A stretch of 64,000 nucleotides of DNA from DASQFQ01 sp963811595 (GCA_963811595.1 CAWERW010000009.1:1-64000), one strand, 5' to 3'; positions 41,064 through 50,123 are shown, counted from the first letter of the stretch. Numbers and translations: made by a program. The notes: a model not told the origin generated them from the letters alone.

Positions 41064-42339
41064 CCTGTCCGACGACGTCGGTGTCCTTGCTCTCGAGCGC
41101 CTGGTGCGCCTCGAGCCCGCAATAGCGCGAGCTGGGCTCGGCGGCGTTCGGGCAACGGCGGCCGTTGGTGAGGATCGCCGCGCAGCGGCCGCCCAGCTCC
41201 TCCTCGTCGCCGTAGCCACCCGACTCCTGCTCCTCCTTCGCGAACTCGGTCTCGGAGCGGATGTCGACGCGCCAGCCGGTGAGGCGGGCGGCGAGGCGGG
41301 CGTTCTGGCCCTCGCGGCCGATCGCCAGCGACAGCTGGTCGTCGGGCACGATCACCGTCGCCTGCTTGTTGGTGTCGTCGACCAGCACCTCGCGCACGCG
41401 CGCCGGGCTGAGCGCCTTGGCGACGAAGCGGGCGGGCTCGTCGTTGTAGGGGATGATGTCGATCTTCTCGCCGCGCAGCTCGGAGACCACCATGCGCACG
41501 CGCGAGCCGCGCGGCCCGACGCACGCGCCGACAGGATCGACGCCGTCGGCGTGCGAGACGACCGCGATCTTCGAGCGGTAGCCGGGCTCGCGGGCGACGT
41601 TGGTGATCTCCACCAGCTCGTCGGCGATCTCGGGCACCTCGAGCTCGAACAGCTTCTTGATCAGCTCGGGGTCGCGGCGCGAGACGATGATGCTCGGCCC
41701 GCGGGTCGAGGAGGAGACCTCCTTGATCACGGCCTTGACGCGCTGGCCGTGGTCGTAGCGCTCGCCGTCGACCTGCTCGGACTTCGGCAGCAGCGCCTCG
41801 ACGCGCTCGCGCAGCTGCACGAGCGTGTAGCGCGAGTCGGACTGCTGGACGATGCCGGTGATCAGCTCGCCCACGCGGTCGCGGTACTCCTCGAACATCA
41901 TGTCGCGCTCGGCCTCGCGGATCCGCTGCAGGATGACCTGCTTGGCGGTCTGGGCGGCGATGCGCCCGAAGTCGTGCGGCGTGACGTCGCGGGTCTCGAT
42001 CTGGTCCTCGTAGGCCTTCAGGCGCTCGAGCTCGACCTCGGGCTCCTCGGGCTCGCGGACCTCGCCGGTCTCGGGGTCGATGCGCGACTGCTCGTCGGCC
42101 GCGGCCTCCTCCTCCTGCTCGGCGAGCAGGCGCTCCTCGAGGTCGGCCGGGACGATCAGCTCGTCGACGCGGAAGTCGGCCGACTCGCGGTCCATCGTCA
42201 CGCGGGCGTACTTGGCGGCGCCGGGCTGCTTCTTGTAGGCAGACAGGAGCGCGTCCTCGAGCGCCTCCATGAGCTTCTCCTCGGAGATGCCCTTCTCGCG
42301 CCCGAGAACCCGTACGGCTTCGACGATCTCTTGCGACAT
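41059..42339 (-). CDS. nusA: Transcription termination/antitermination factor NusA with Cys/His tail
   Basis: 426-residue RNA polymerase-associated factor acting in pausing, termination and antitermination. The N-terminal polymerase-binding domain begins MSQEIVEAVRVLGREKGISE. The S1 domain is at about 170-240 (GIVQQSDSRYTLVQLRE) and two KH domains follow (VDPVGACVGPRGSRVRMVVS and SLAIGREGQNARLAARLTGW). An acidic insert (LLAEQEEEAAADEQSR) sits within the N-terminal domain. The last 45 residues are unusual: GRCAAILTNGRRCPNAAEP, then SSRYCGLEAHQALE, a C-x9-C-x10-C-x4-H pattern like a small zinc knuckle. It overlaps nothing upstream and lies six bases after rimP. Confidence 0.96.
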   Translation of the reverse strand: MSQEIVEAVRVLGREKGISEEKLMEALEDALLSAYKKQPGAAKYARVTMDRESADFRVDELIVPADLEERLLAEQEEEAAADEQSRIDPETGEVREPEEPEVELERLKAYEDQIETRDVTPHDFGRIAAQTAKQVILQRIREAERDMMFEEYRDRVGELITGIVQQSDSRYTLVQLRERVEALLPKSEQVDGERYDHGQRVKAVIKEVSSSTRGPSIIVSRRDPELIKKLFELEVPEIADELVEITNVAREPGYRSKIAVVSHADGVDPVGACVGPRGSRVRMVVSELRGEKIDIIPYNDEPARFVAKALSPARVREVLVDDTNKQATVIVPDDQLSLAIGREGQNARLAARLTGWRVDIRSETEFAKEEQESGGYGDEEELGGRCAAILTNGRRCPNAAEPSSRYCGLEAHQALESKDTDVVGQA

Positions 42340-42345
42340 GGCTTC

Positions 42346-42765
42346 TCAGTCTCCCAGCAGGTTCGAGCGATGGATGTCCGCGTACGCGATCGAGACGACG
42401 CCGGTGTCGGCGGCGACCGTGACCCCGTCGTCGGTCGCGCCGAGGAGCTCCCCGGTGAACGACGTGTGGCCGTCGTGCTCTCCGCGCGTTCGCACGCGGG
42501 CCCGGCGGCCGACGAAGCGGCGGAAGTGGTCTGGCTTGGTGAGGGGCCGGCGCGGGCCGGGCGAGGACACCTCGAGCGCGTAGGCCTCACGGACCGTCGC
42601 GAGATGCTCGGTCACCCGCTCGCACAGCGCGAGCGTGACCCCGTCGGGATGATCGATGAACAGCCGGACCTTGTCGCCGCCGATGACCTCGGCGAGCAGG
42701 ACCTCGACCGCGGGCTCGACGGTCGCGAGCTGCTGCTCGATGTCGGCCTGGATCTGGCTGCTCAT
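42346..42765 (-). CDS. rimP: Ribosome maturation factor RimP
   Basis: 139-residue 30S assembly factor. Typical segments are VEVLLAEVIGGDKVRLFIDH, DGVTLALCERVTEHL, YALEVSSPGPRRPLTKPDHF and RRFVGRRARVRT. It starts at ATG 42765 behind a strong AAGGAGGGG ribosome binding site and is the first gene of the nusA-infB operon. A perfect hairpin lies about 35 bases upstream. Confidence 0.94.
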   Translation of the reverse strand: MSSQIQADIEQQLATVEPAVEVLLAEVIGGDKVRLFIDHPDGVTLALCERVTEHLATVREAYALEVSSPGPRRPLTKPDHFRRFVGRRARVRTRGEHDGHTSFTGELLGATDDGVTVAADTGVVSIAYADIHRSNLLGD

Positions 42766-42800
42766 TTGTCTCGTCCCCTCCTTCTCTCTCCTTACATGAA

Positions 42801-42824
42801 GAAAGCGGGCGAGCGCCCGCTTTC
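42801..42824 (-). terminator. Hairpin upstream of rimP (terminator or leader element)
   Basis: GAAAGCGGGCG-AG-CGCCCGCTTTC is a perfect 11-bp inverted repeat between the TPR gene and rimP. On the minus strand it is followed only by TTC, so it would be a weak, U-poor terminator for the TPR-side operon, or a structure in the nusA-operon leader. Confidence 0.5.
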
Positions 42825-42885
42825 CGCACCACGCCCCAGGGGTGGGGCAAACGAAAGCTGTGCGCTCTTTATAGCACCGGAGGGC

Positions 42886-43245
42886 CTATGCGGCAGCCCG
42901 TGCGCGGTCCCTGTAGATGCGGTAGTCGCGGCGGTCCGGACGCAGTCCCGCGGCCAGCGCGAGGGCCTTCCGGGCGTCCTTCGGGCGGCCCAGCTCGAGC
43001 AGTGCGCGACCGAGGCAGAAGAGCGCGTAATCGTTGGTCGGCGCACGCTCCACGAGCGCCTCGAACTCCGCCCGCGCGGCCTCGAACTGGCGGGAGCGGA
43101 AGTACGCGCGGCCGAGCGCCTCGCGGATCGACGTCTTGTCGGGATCGAGGTCGCGGGCCTTGGCGAGCGGGATGGCGGCGGCGGCGAAGTCGCCCGCCTC
43201 CAGCAACTGCGTCCCGCGCTGGAAGAGGTCATAGACGTCAGCCAT
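42886..43245 (-). CDS. TPR-repeat protein
   Basis: 119-residue protein built of about three tetratricopeptide repeats (YDLFQRGTQLLEAGDFAAAA, TSIREALGRAYFRSRQFEAA, DYALFCLGRALLELGRPKDA), a scaffold for protein contacts. No signal peptide or catalytic motif is seen. The start ATG 43245 lies eight bases inside the end of the transglutaminase gene, so it is probably the last gene of the MoxR-DUF58-transglutaminase operon. Its partner is unknown. Confidence 0.88.
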   Translation of the reverse strand: MADVYDLFQRGTQLLEAGDFAAAAIPLAKARDLDPDKTSIREALGRAYFRSRQFEAARAEFEALVERAPTNDYALFCLGRALLELGRPKDARKALALAAGLRPDRRDYRIYRDRARAAA

Positions 43246-45565
43246 GACCGTCAATTCTATTTCGCCGCGGCGGCAGCGCCCACCATGCGCGGAGTCGCCC
43301 GAGCGGCCCGCCGCCGCGCCCCAGCTCGCTGCGCAGGCCACGCCGCTGGGCGGGCGTGGGCCGCCCGCCGGCGGCCGTGTAGCGCTGGTCGCGCAGCGCG
43401 CGCACGTAGCCCACGGCCTCGGGCGAGCGGGAGAGCGAGGTCTCGAGCACCTGCAGCGTGGCGCCGGGTGCGGGCGCGCGGCGCGTGCGCTGCAGCGCGC
43501 GCTCGAGCTCGAGCAGCGGGCCCGGGCGGCGGCCGCGGCGCCGGTAGGCCAGGAAGCCGCCGCCGAGGACGAGCAGGGCGAGCGCGGCGAGGCCGGCGAT
43601 CGGCCGCCAGTCGGTGCCCTCCTCGGCCGCGAGGCCGGTGCGCGGGTCGATCGCGCCGCCGCTCAGGTCGGGCGCGTCGCCGATCGCGGCGGTCCCGCGG
43701 TCCGAGCTCTGCGAGCGCGGCGGCGCGTCGGAGGGCGTCGGGTCGAACGTCACCCAGCCGTAGCCGGGGAACCACACCTCGACCCACGAGTGGGCGTCGA
43801 GGTCGCGCACGACGTACTCCTTGGCCTTGCGGTCGTAGGAGCCGGAGGTGAAGCCGGTCGCGACGCGCGCCGGCACGCCGCCCATCCGCAGCAGCAGCGC
43901 CATCGCGCCGGAGTACTGCTGGCAGTAGCCCGACTTCGCCTCGAACAGGAAGCCGTCGAGGGTGCTCGCCGTGTCCGGCGGCGCCTCGGTGTAGGTGAAG
44001 CCGTTCGCGAGGTAGGCCTCGATCGACTTGATGTAGTCGAGCGGATCCTCGGCGCCGCGCCGCAGCCGCTGGGCGAGCGCCCACGTGCGCCGCAGGCCCG
44101 AGCGCCGGATCACGCGCTCGGCGTCCTCGCGCCGCGGCGCGACGGTGCCGAACCCGGGCCGGAAGACCTCGGGGGCGACGGCGCCCTCGTCCCAGCTCGG
44201 GAAGAGGACGACGTGGGCGGGCACCCCGGGCGGCGTCCCCGACGCGTCCTCGCCCGCTCCCTCGCCGAGCTCGATCGCCCGGAAGCTGCCGAGCTCGCGG
44301 TCGTAGAACGAGCCGGCCGCGCGCAGCTCGCGCTCGAGCGGCTTGGGCGTGTAGACGTCGACGGTGTAGGAGTCGCCGCGCCGCAGCGTGCGGCTCGAGA
44401 CCCAGATGCCGGGCGGGCCGGTCGGGATCGCGGCGCGGTTGGGCATGTCGGGCGCGGTGACGGGGATGCCGGCGGTGATGAAGGTGCGCGTGCGCAGGTT
44501 GCGAACGGAGATCTCGATCTCCTGCGTGAAGCGGCGGCGCACGGCGGGGTCGCCGGGCAGGTCGACGGCGGTCGCGGTGCGCGCGCCGCGCTCGCTCTGG
44601 CGCCAGCGCTCGCCGTCGAACTCGTCGAGGCTCATCGCCTTCCAGTAGGCCGCCTGCTTGGCCTTCACGCGCAGCATCTCGCGGCCGTCGCGCGGCCAGT
44701 CCAGCGGGCCGTACTCGTGGTCCCAGCTGAACGTCGTCGACTTCGAGGCGGCGGTGCTCAGCGCCCACGTCTCGTAGTCCCACCACGGCGTGTCGCCGTC
44801 GAGCGCGGGCGCCGCGATCAGCGCCGCGATCGCGGTCGCGGCGGCGAGCGCGGCGGCGGCTCCCGCCTCGACCAGGCGCAGGCGCTCGAGCCGCAGGAAC
44901 GCGATCACGAGCAGCGTCAGCATCGCGCCGCGGAGGAACTCGCCCTCGAAGTCGAGCGCCACCGCCGGGACCGCGTAGAGGGTGACCAGCAGAATGAGCG
45001 CCGCGAACGGGAAGCCGGTGGCGCCGCGGCGGGGCCAGAACGCGACGAAGGCGGCGAACGCCACGAGCACCGTGCCGCCGAGCGGGATCACGATCCGGGT
45101 CCACTCGTCGATGCCGCGGTAGGGCACCCGCACCCCGGGCAGCGCGCTGATGCCGCGCTCGATCCCGGCGGCCAGCGCGTCCCAGCGGTCGGGGCGCAGC
45201 AGCTCATCGGGCACACCGGCGGCCAGGAACGCGAGCCCGGTCACGACCGCGCAGGTGACCGCGGTGGCGAGCGCGCGCCGGGCGCCGCGCAGGCGCGCCG
45301 CGCCGATCAGCCCCGCGATCCCCAGCATGCCGGCGCCGAGCGCCGCCCACGCGCGGTCGGCGGCGGTCGGGTCGAGCATCGCCATCCAGTGCAGCGCGCC
45401 GAACAGGGCCAGCGCGACGAACGTCGCGCCGCGCGCGAAGAGGAGCGGGAGCAGCGGGCCCGTCGGGCGCAGGGCGTCCGGGCGCCCGCCGGCGTCAGGC
45501 GTGGCCTCGCGCAGGGCGGGAGCAGGGCCGCGCAGCGCGCTGATGTGGCCCGCGGCGGCGCTCAC
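43238..45565 (-). CDS. Membrane transglutaminase-like protein (TgpA type)
   Basis: 775-residue integral membrane protein with about eight N-terminal helices (DUF3488-like, for example GTVLVAFAAFVAFWP), a large outer domain with a papain-like transglutaminase fold, a C-terminal helix (IAGLAALALLVLGGGFLAYR) and a cytoplasmic tail. The catalytic triad is intact: Cys in KSGYCQQYSGAMALLLR, His in LDAHSWVEVWFPG and Asp in WVTFDPTPSD. The family forms or cleaves isopeptide bonds outside the cell. The GTG start at 45565 overlaps the DUF58 stop as GTGA; the much longer in-frame extension is spurious. Confidence 0.92.
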   Translation of the reverse strand: MSAAAGHISALRGPAPALREATPDAGGRPDALRPTGPLLPLLFARGATFVALALFGALHWMAMLDPTAADRAWAALGAGMLGIAGLIGAARLRGARRALATAVTCAVVTGLAFLAAGVPDELLRPDRWDALAAGIERGISALPGVRVPYRGIDEWTRIVIPLGGTVLVAFAAFVAFWPRRGATGFPFAALILLVTLYAVPAVALDFEGEFLRGAMLTLLVIAFLRLERLRLVEAGAAAALAAATAIAALIAAPALDGDTPWWDYETWALSTAASKSTTFSWDHEYGPLDWPRDGREMLRVKAKQAAYWKAMSLDEFDGERWRQSERGARTATAVDLPGDPAVRRRFTQEIEISVRNLRTRTFITAGIPVTAPDMPNRAAIPTGPPGIWVSSRTLRRGDSYTVDVYTPKPLERELRAAGSFYDRELGSFRAIELGEGAGEDASGTPPGVPAHVVLFPSWDEGAVAPEVFRPGFGTVAPRREDAERVIRRSGLRRTWALAQRLRRGAEDPLDYIKSIEAYLANGFTYTEAPPDTASTLDGFLFEAKSGYCQQYSGAMALLLRMGGVPARVATGFTSGSYDRKAKEYVVRDLDAHSWVEVWFPGYGWVTFDPTPSDAPPRSQSSDRGTAAIGDAPDLSGGAIDPRTGLAAEEGTDWRPIAGLAALALLVLGGGFLAYRRRGRRPGPLLELERALQRTRRAPAPGATLQVLETSLSRSPEAVGYVRALRDQRYTAAGGRPTPAQRRGLRSELGRGGGPLGRLRAWWALPPRRNRIDGHG

Positions 45566-46665
45566 GTGGTCGTCCCCCCGACGGTCGCCATCAGCGCCGC
45601 GCTGCCGGTGCGCGCGCCGACGTAGCCCTGGCAACCGGCCACCTCCACCACCGCCCGCCGGTTCGGCAGCGCGCCCGGGATCACCAGCAGGCAGCCGCCG
45701 GGCGTGCGGCCGAGCCCGCGCGGGACGCGGTCGACCGTGCGCGCGGAGACGTAGGCGATCAGCCCGCGCCGGTTCTGGGCCGCCATCAGCGCCGGGCCGG
45801 TGAGCTCGTCGACGAGCGCGAGCCGGACGTGCGACTGCGGCCACGCGAGCAGGTCGCGCTCGATGATGTGCGCGCGGCGGTCGCCGGGCAGCAGCAGGCC
45901 GCAGCCGCCGCGGCGGGCGAAGTGCACGGTCAGCGAGGCCGCCGCGCGGACCGCCGCGTCGAGCGCCTCGGCGGACTCAGGGGCACGCGGGTCGAGCACG
46001 ATCAGCGGGCGCGAGTCGGCCTCGGAGATCAGCTTGCGCTCCATCAGCCCGGCGCCGCGCGCGAACGCGGGCCAGTGGATGCGCGAGGCGGGCGCGCCCT
46101 CGCGGTGCGGCCGCAGCCCGTCGATCTCGGTCTCCGCCGCCGCGGTCAGCGAGGCGCGGGCGTGCGCGTGCTCGGAGTCCTCCCCGCCGGCGGTCGCGAC
46201 GACCGGGAAGATGCGCGGGAGCACGAGCAGCTCGTCCGGCTCGGCGTCGCTGACCACGCGCTGGGCGAGCCCGAACGGGTCGCGCAGCACGAGCGCGGGC
46301 GGCGGCAGCATGCGCCGGCCGCGGCGCCCGAACGTGACCTCGACGCGCACGCGCGCCCTGCGCCGACCGGCGCTGAAGCGGACGGGCTCCGGCAGCAGCG
46401 GCTCGTCGATCCAGCCCGGCGGCAGCGGCAGCCGGCCCGCGCTCGCCTCGATCCGCATGCTCAGCGGCTGCTCCTCGACGACGCTGCGGTTGTCGAGCTC
46501 GCGCCGCACGCTCGCGCCCCACGCGCCGGCGCTGATCCACGCGGCCGCGCCGGCGCCGAGCAGCAGCAGCGCGGAGCCCGTGACGTAGAGCGGCTCGGCG
46601 TCGAACGTCCCGGCGACGAGCAGGAGGACCAGGCCCAGCGCCGCGCACCCGAAGGCCGAGCGCAT
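45562..46665 (-). CDS. DUF58 domain protein
   Basis: 367-residue protein with two N-terminal membrane helices (MRSAFGCAALGLVLLLVAGT and a second at about 28-48) and the DUF58 signature IDGLRPHREGAPASRIHWP. It lies between the MoxR ATPase and the transglutaminase. In such clusters the DUF58 protein is thought to be the von Willebrand-like partner of the MoxR chaperone. The metal site is not obvious. It starts at ATG 46665, nine bases after moxR. Confidence 0.9.
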   Translation of the reverse strand: MRSAFGCAALGLVLLLVAGTFDAEPLYVTGSALLLLGAGAAAWISAGAWGASVRRELDNRSVVEEQPLSMRIEASAGRLPLPPGWIDEPLLPEPVRFSAGRRRARVRVEVTFGRRGRRMLPPPALVLRDPFGLAQRVVSDAEPDELLVLPRIFPVVATAGGEDSEHAHARASLTAAAETEIDGLRPHREGAPASRIHWPAFARGAGLMERKLISEADSRPLIVLDPRAPESAEALDAAVRAAASLTVHFARRGGCGLLLPGDRRAHIIERDLLAWPQSHVRLALVDELTGPALMAAQNRRGLIAYVSARTVDRVPRGLGRTPGGCLLVIPGALPNRRAVVEVAGCQGYVGARTGSAALMATVGGTTT

Positions 46666-46674
46666 ATCGGCTCC

Positions 46675-47649
46675 CTAGAGCGCCGGCGTCGACGCGATCG
46701 CGTCGGCGACGATCTCAGAGCGCGCGACCCCCGCCGCCTCGGGCACGAGCATGATGCGGTGCGCGAGCACGATCGAGGCGAGCTCCTGGACGTCGTCGGG
46801 CAGCGCGTGGTCGCGCCCCTGCAGCAGCGCGCGCGCCTTCGCGGCGCGCAGCAGCATCAGCCCGGCGCGCGGCGAGGCGCCGAGCTCGACCCGGTGGTCG
46901 CCGCGGGTGTGGTGCAGCAGCGCGACGATGTAGTCGCGCAGCGCCTTCGAGGCGTGCACGCGGCGCGCCGCGTCCTGAGACTCGAGCACCTCCTGCCGGT
47001 CGGCGACGGCGCGCAGGTCGAGCACGCGGTCGCCGGACTCGTGGCCCGCGAGCATCCCGGCCTCGTCGTCGGCGCTCGGGTAGCCGAGCTCGAGCCGCAC
47101 CATGAAGCGGTCGACCTGGGCCTCGGGCAGCGGATAGGTGCCCTCGTACTCGACGGGGTTCTGGGTCGCGAAGACGAGGAACGGGCGCGCGAGCTCGTGC
47201 GAGTGCACGTCGACGGTGACCATCCGCTCCTGCATGCACTCGAGCAGGCCGGACTGGGTCTTCGGCGAGGCGCGGTTGACCTCGTCGACGATCACGATGT
47301 TGGCGAAGATCGGGCCGGGCCGGAACTCGAAGCGCTGCTCGCGCTGGTTGTAGACGCTCGTGCCCACGATGTCGGCGGGCAGCAGGTCCGCCGTGCACTG
47401 GATGCGCGCGAACTGCGCGTCGATCGAGCGCGAGAGCGCGCGCGCCAGGGCGGTCTTGCCGACGCCCGGATAGTCCTCGACGAGGATGTGGCCCTCGGCC
47501 AGCAGGGCGACGATGACGTGCTCGAGCACCTCGTCGCGGATCTTGACCGCGCGACGGATGTTGTCCTCCACGCGCTTGGCGACCGCGAGCGCCTTCTCGA
47601 CCTCGGCGGCCCCGAGCGTCTCGGGTTCAGACCCCTCCACAGGTTCCAT
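46675..47649 (-). CDS. MoxR-type AAA+ ATPase
   Basis: 324-residue chaperone-like ATPase of the MoxR family. Walker A is LVEDYPGVGKTALARALSRS, Walker B IVIVDEVNRASPKTQSGLLE and sensor FLVFATQNPVEYEGTYPLPE, followed by the arginine and lid region SPRAGLMLLRAAKARALLQG. It probably remodels the DUF58 or transglutaminase partner downstream. The ATG at 47649 shares one base with the coaBC stop. The longer in-frame extension over coaBC is a shadow. Confidence 0.94.
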   Translation of the reverse strand: MEPVEGSEPETLGAAEVEKALAVAKRVEDNIRRAVKIRDEVLEHVIVALLAEGHILVEDYPGVGKTALARALSRSIDAQFARIQCTADLLPADIVGTSVYNQREQRFEFRPGPIFANIVIVDEVNRASPKTQSGLLECMQERMVTVDVHSHELARPFLVFATQNPVEYEGTYPLPEAQVDRFMVRLELGYPSADDEAGMLAGHESGDRVLDLRAVADRQEVLESQDAARRVHASKALRDYIVALLHHTRGDHRVELGASPRAGLMLLRAAKARALLQGRDHALPDDVQELASIVLAHRIMLVPEAAGVARSEIVADAIASTPAL

Positions 47650-48911
47650 CAGCTGCTGACCTTTACGTTCGAAGATGAACGGCGGCTCAACACGGCGTCG
47701 AGAACGCTCGCCGCGACAGCCGCCTTGGTGGCCCGCGGGACGTGCTCTTCGCCGTCCGCGGTGACGATCGTGACCTCGTTGTCGGGGGCGTCGAACGCGA
47801 TCCCCGGGGCCGAGACGTCGTTGACGACGACGGCGTCGAGGCCCTTGCGCCGCAGCTTGTCGCGCGCGTTGGCGACGGCCTGGTCGCCGTGCTCGGCGGC
47901 GAAGCCGACCAGCAGCTGGTCGGGGCGGCGGTGGGCGGCGAGGCCGGACAGGACGTCCTCGGTGCGCTCGAGGTCGAGGCTCAGCGTCTCCCCCGCCTCG
48001 GCCTTCTTGATCTTGCCGGCGCGCGCGTCGGCGGGCCGGTAGTCGGCGACGGCGGCGGCCATCAGCAGGACATCGGCGGACGGGAAGCGCTCCTCGCACG
48101 CCGCGGCGAGCTCGGCGGCGGTCGCGACGTCGACGTAGTCGATCCCGGGGCGGCGCGGGAGCGAGACGTTGGCGGCGACGACGGTCACGCGCGCGCCGCG
48201 GCGGGCGGCCTCCTCGGCGAGCGCCCAGCCCATCTTGCCCGAGGAGCGGTTGCCGACGAAGCGCACGGCGTCGATCGGCTCGCGCGTGCCGCCGGCGGTG
48301 ACGAGGACGTGCGCACCGTCGAGCTGACCCCCCGCGGTCGCGCCGAGGCGCGCCTCGATGGCGGCGAGCAGGTCGGCGGGCTCGGGCAGCCGGCCGACGC
48401 CCCACTCCCCCGGCGAGCCGAGCGCGCCGGTGCCGGGCTCGAGCACCTCGACCCCGCGGGCGCGCAGCGTGTCGAGGTTCGCGCGCGTCGCGGCGTGCTC
48501 GTACATCGCATCGTTCATGGCCGGAGCGACGATCAGCGGTCGCCGGCACGCGAGGGCGGCCGCGGTCAGCAGGTTGTCGGCCTGGCCGGCGGCGAGCTTG
48601 GCGATCGTGTTGGCCGACGCGGGCGCGATCACGTACAGGTCACATCGCTCGACGAGCGCGAGGTGTGACAGCGGCGCGTGCTCGGGCGCCGGGTCGCCGG
48701 GGAAGGCGCCGCGCAGCGCGTCGGCCTCCCACTCCGTGATCAGCACCGGCGCGCCGGTGATGGCGGCGAACGACGCGGTGCCGACGAAGCGCGTGGACGC
48801 CTCGGTCTGGATCACGCGCACGGCGTGGCCGGCCTTGGTGGCCAGCCGCGTCAGCTCCAGCGCCTTGTAGGCGGCGATCCCCCCGGTCACTCCGAGGAGC
48901 ACGCGCGCCAT
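47649..48911 (-). CDS. coaBC: Bifunctional phosphopantothenoylcysteine decarboxylase/synthetase
   Basis: 420-residue enzyme for two consecutive steps of coenzyme A synthesis. The N-terminal CoaC flavoprotein domain has LLGVTGGIAAYKALELTRLA, PASANTIAKLAAGQADNLL and the active-site region LACRRPLIVAPAMNDAMYEH. The C-terminal CoaB synthetase domain has VLVTAGGTREPIDAVRFVGN, RSSGKMGWALAEEA and AAVADYRP. It follows rpoZ and gmk, the standard actinobacterial order. ATG 48911 is chosen; a TTG at 48917 overlapping the rpoZ stop is the alternative. Confidence 0.96.
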   Translation of the reverse strand: MARVLLGVTGGIAAYKALELTRLATKAGHAVRVIQTEASTRFVGTASFAAITGAPVLITEWEADALRGAFPGDPAPEHAPLSHLALVERCDLYVIAPASANTIAKLAAGQADNLLTAAALACRRPLIVAPAMNDAMYEHAATRANLDTLRARGVEVLEPGTGALGSPGEWGVGRLPEPADLLAAIEARLGATAGGQLDGAHVLVTAGGTREPIDAVRFVGNRSSGKMGWALAEEAARRGARVTVVAANVSLPRRPGIDYVDVATAAELAAACEERFPSADVLLMAAAVADYRPADARAGKIKKAEAGETLSLDLERTEDVLSGLAAHRRPDQLLVGFAAEHGDQAVANARDKLRRKGLDAVVVNDVSAPGIAFDAPDNEVTIVTADGEEHVPRATKAAVAASVLDAVLSRRSSSNVKVSS

Positions 48912-48913
48912 GA

Positions 48914-49144
48914 TCAACCGCGGTAGCGGTACTTGATCTTGCCGTTCGCGACCTCTTCGAGAGCGATCGTGAGGTAGTTCTTCGAGCCCGTGTCGATCAT
49001 GGGCGGCGGGAACTCCTCGAACGTGCCCTCACCGAGATTGTGGTAGTACGAGTTGATCTGCCGCGCGCGCTTGGCGGCGACGATCACGCTGGCGTACGGC
49101 GAATCCACGTTGTCGAGCAGGCGGTCGACGCGGGGTGAGATCAA
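48914..49144 (-). CDS. rpoZ: RNA polymerase omega subunit
   Basis: 76-residue omega subunit that stabilises beta-prime. Typical segments are PRVDRLLDNVDSPYASVIVA, AKRARQINSYYHNLGEG and LTIALEEVANGKIKYRYRG. The C-terminal KIKYR-type end is characteristic of actinobacteria. It lies 45 bases after gmk. The conserved gmk-rpoZ-coaBC run also links it to stringent-response GTP metabolism. Confidence 0.95.
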   Translation of the reverse strand: MISPRVDRLLDNVDSPYASVIVAAKRARQINSYYHNLGEGTFEEFPPPMIDTGSKNYLTIALEEVANGKIKYRYRG

Positions 49145-49188
49145 GGGAAGGTCCTTCGTCCGGGAGCGGCTGATTCTAGCGGCCGCGC

Positions 49189-49737
49189 TCAGAGCCGCCC
49201 GCGGATCAGGCGCTCGAGCTCGGCCACCGCGTCCTCGAGCCGGTCGTTCACCACGACGTGCCCGAACTCCCCCTGCGCGTCGAGCTCCTCGCGCGCGGTC
49301 TCGAGCCGCGCGGCGACCTGCTCCGGCGAGTCGGTCCCGCGGCCGATGAGCCGGGTGCGCAGCGCCTCCTCGCTGGGCGGCGCGATGAACACCTGGGTCA
49401 CCTCCGGCATCGCCTCGCGAACCTGGCGCGCGCCCTGGACCTCGATCTCGAGCAGCACGGGCGTGCCGCCGGCGCCTCTTCGCTCCAGCTCGTCGCGGAG
49501 CGTGCCGTAGCGACGGCCGGAGTAGCGCGCGTGCTCGACGAAGTCGCCGGCGTTGACGCGGTCCTCGAACTCCGCGTCGGTGAGGAAGTGGTAGTCGACG
49601 CCGGGCTCCTCCCCCGGCCGCGGGTCGCGCGTGGTGGCCGACACCGACAGCTCGAGCTCGGGCAGCCGCTCGCGCAGCGTCCGGATGAGCGTGCCCTTGC
49701 CGACGCCGGAGGGGCCGGTGATGACGAAGACGGGCAC
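49189..49737 (-). CDS. gmk: Guanylate kinase
   Basis: 182-residue GMP kinase. The P-loop is VFVITGPSGVGKGTLIRTLR. The GMP-binding region has SVSATTRDPRPGEEPGVDYH and VEHARYSGRRYGT. The catalytic lid reads LLEIEVQGARQVREAMPEVT and VFIAPPSEEALRTRLIGRGT. The length is slightly short of 200 residues but complete. It is the second gene after mihF. Confidence 0.96.
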   Translation of the reverse strand: MPVFVITGPSGVGKGTLIRTLRERLPELELSVSATTRDPRPGEEPGVDYHFLTDAEFEDRVNAGDFVEHARYSGRRYGTLRDELERRGAGGTPVLLEIEVQGARQVREAMPEVTQVFIAPPSEEALRTRLIGRGTDSPEQVAARLETAREELDAQGEFGHVVVNDRLEDAVAELERLIRGRL

Positions 49738-49771
49738 CGCGGGAGTGTCCCCGACGGGGCGGCGGGATCCG

Positions 49772-50116
49772 CTAGCGCCGGAGCATCGAGACGAGCTCGG
49801 TGCGCTGCCGCTGCGACAGGCCGCCGATCGTCTTGCTCGGCGAGATCCGGCACTGGACCAGGACCTTGTTGACCTTCACGCGCCCGTACTTGGGAACCGC
49901 GAGGAGCATGTCGAAGACCTTGGCGGTCTCGACGTACTCGGGCGGCTCGAGCAGGAGGTCGTGGATGCTCGTGCGGCCGGCCTTCAGATCGCGCTTGAGC
50001 TGGGCGCGGCGAGTGCGGATCTGGTTGGCGCGCTCGAGCGCCTCCATCCGCTGGACCAGTGAGCGCTCGGGGGCAGCCACGGAGGGCTTGGAGGGCGTCC
50101 TGGTCGCGGGCGGCAC
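49772..50116 (-). CDS. mihF: Actinobacterial integration host factor (mIHF)
   Basis: 114-residue nucleoid-associated protein specific to actinobacteria. The core shows RMEALERANQIRTRRAQLKR, DLKAGRTSIHDLLLEPPEYV, KVFDMLLAVPKYGRVKVNKV and CRISPSKTIGGLSQRQR, which is diagnostic. GTG 50116 is the best start. TAGACT (50124-50129) lies seven bases upstream, giving a leaderless transcript. It stands directly before gmk, the usual order, and heads the mihF-gmk-rpoZ-coaBC unit. Confidence 0.95.
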   Translation of the reverse strand: MPPATRTPSKPSVAAPERSLVQRMEALERANQIRTRRAQLKRDLKAGRTSIHDLLLEPPEYVETAKVFDMLLAVPKYGRVKVNKVLVQCRISPSKTIGGLSQRQRTELVSMLRR

Positions 50117-50123
50117 GGCGGCG

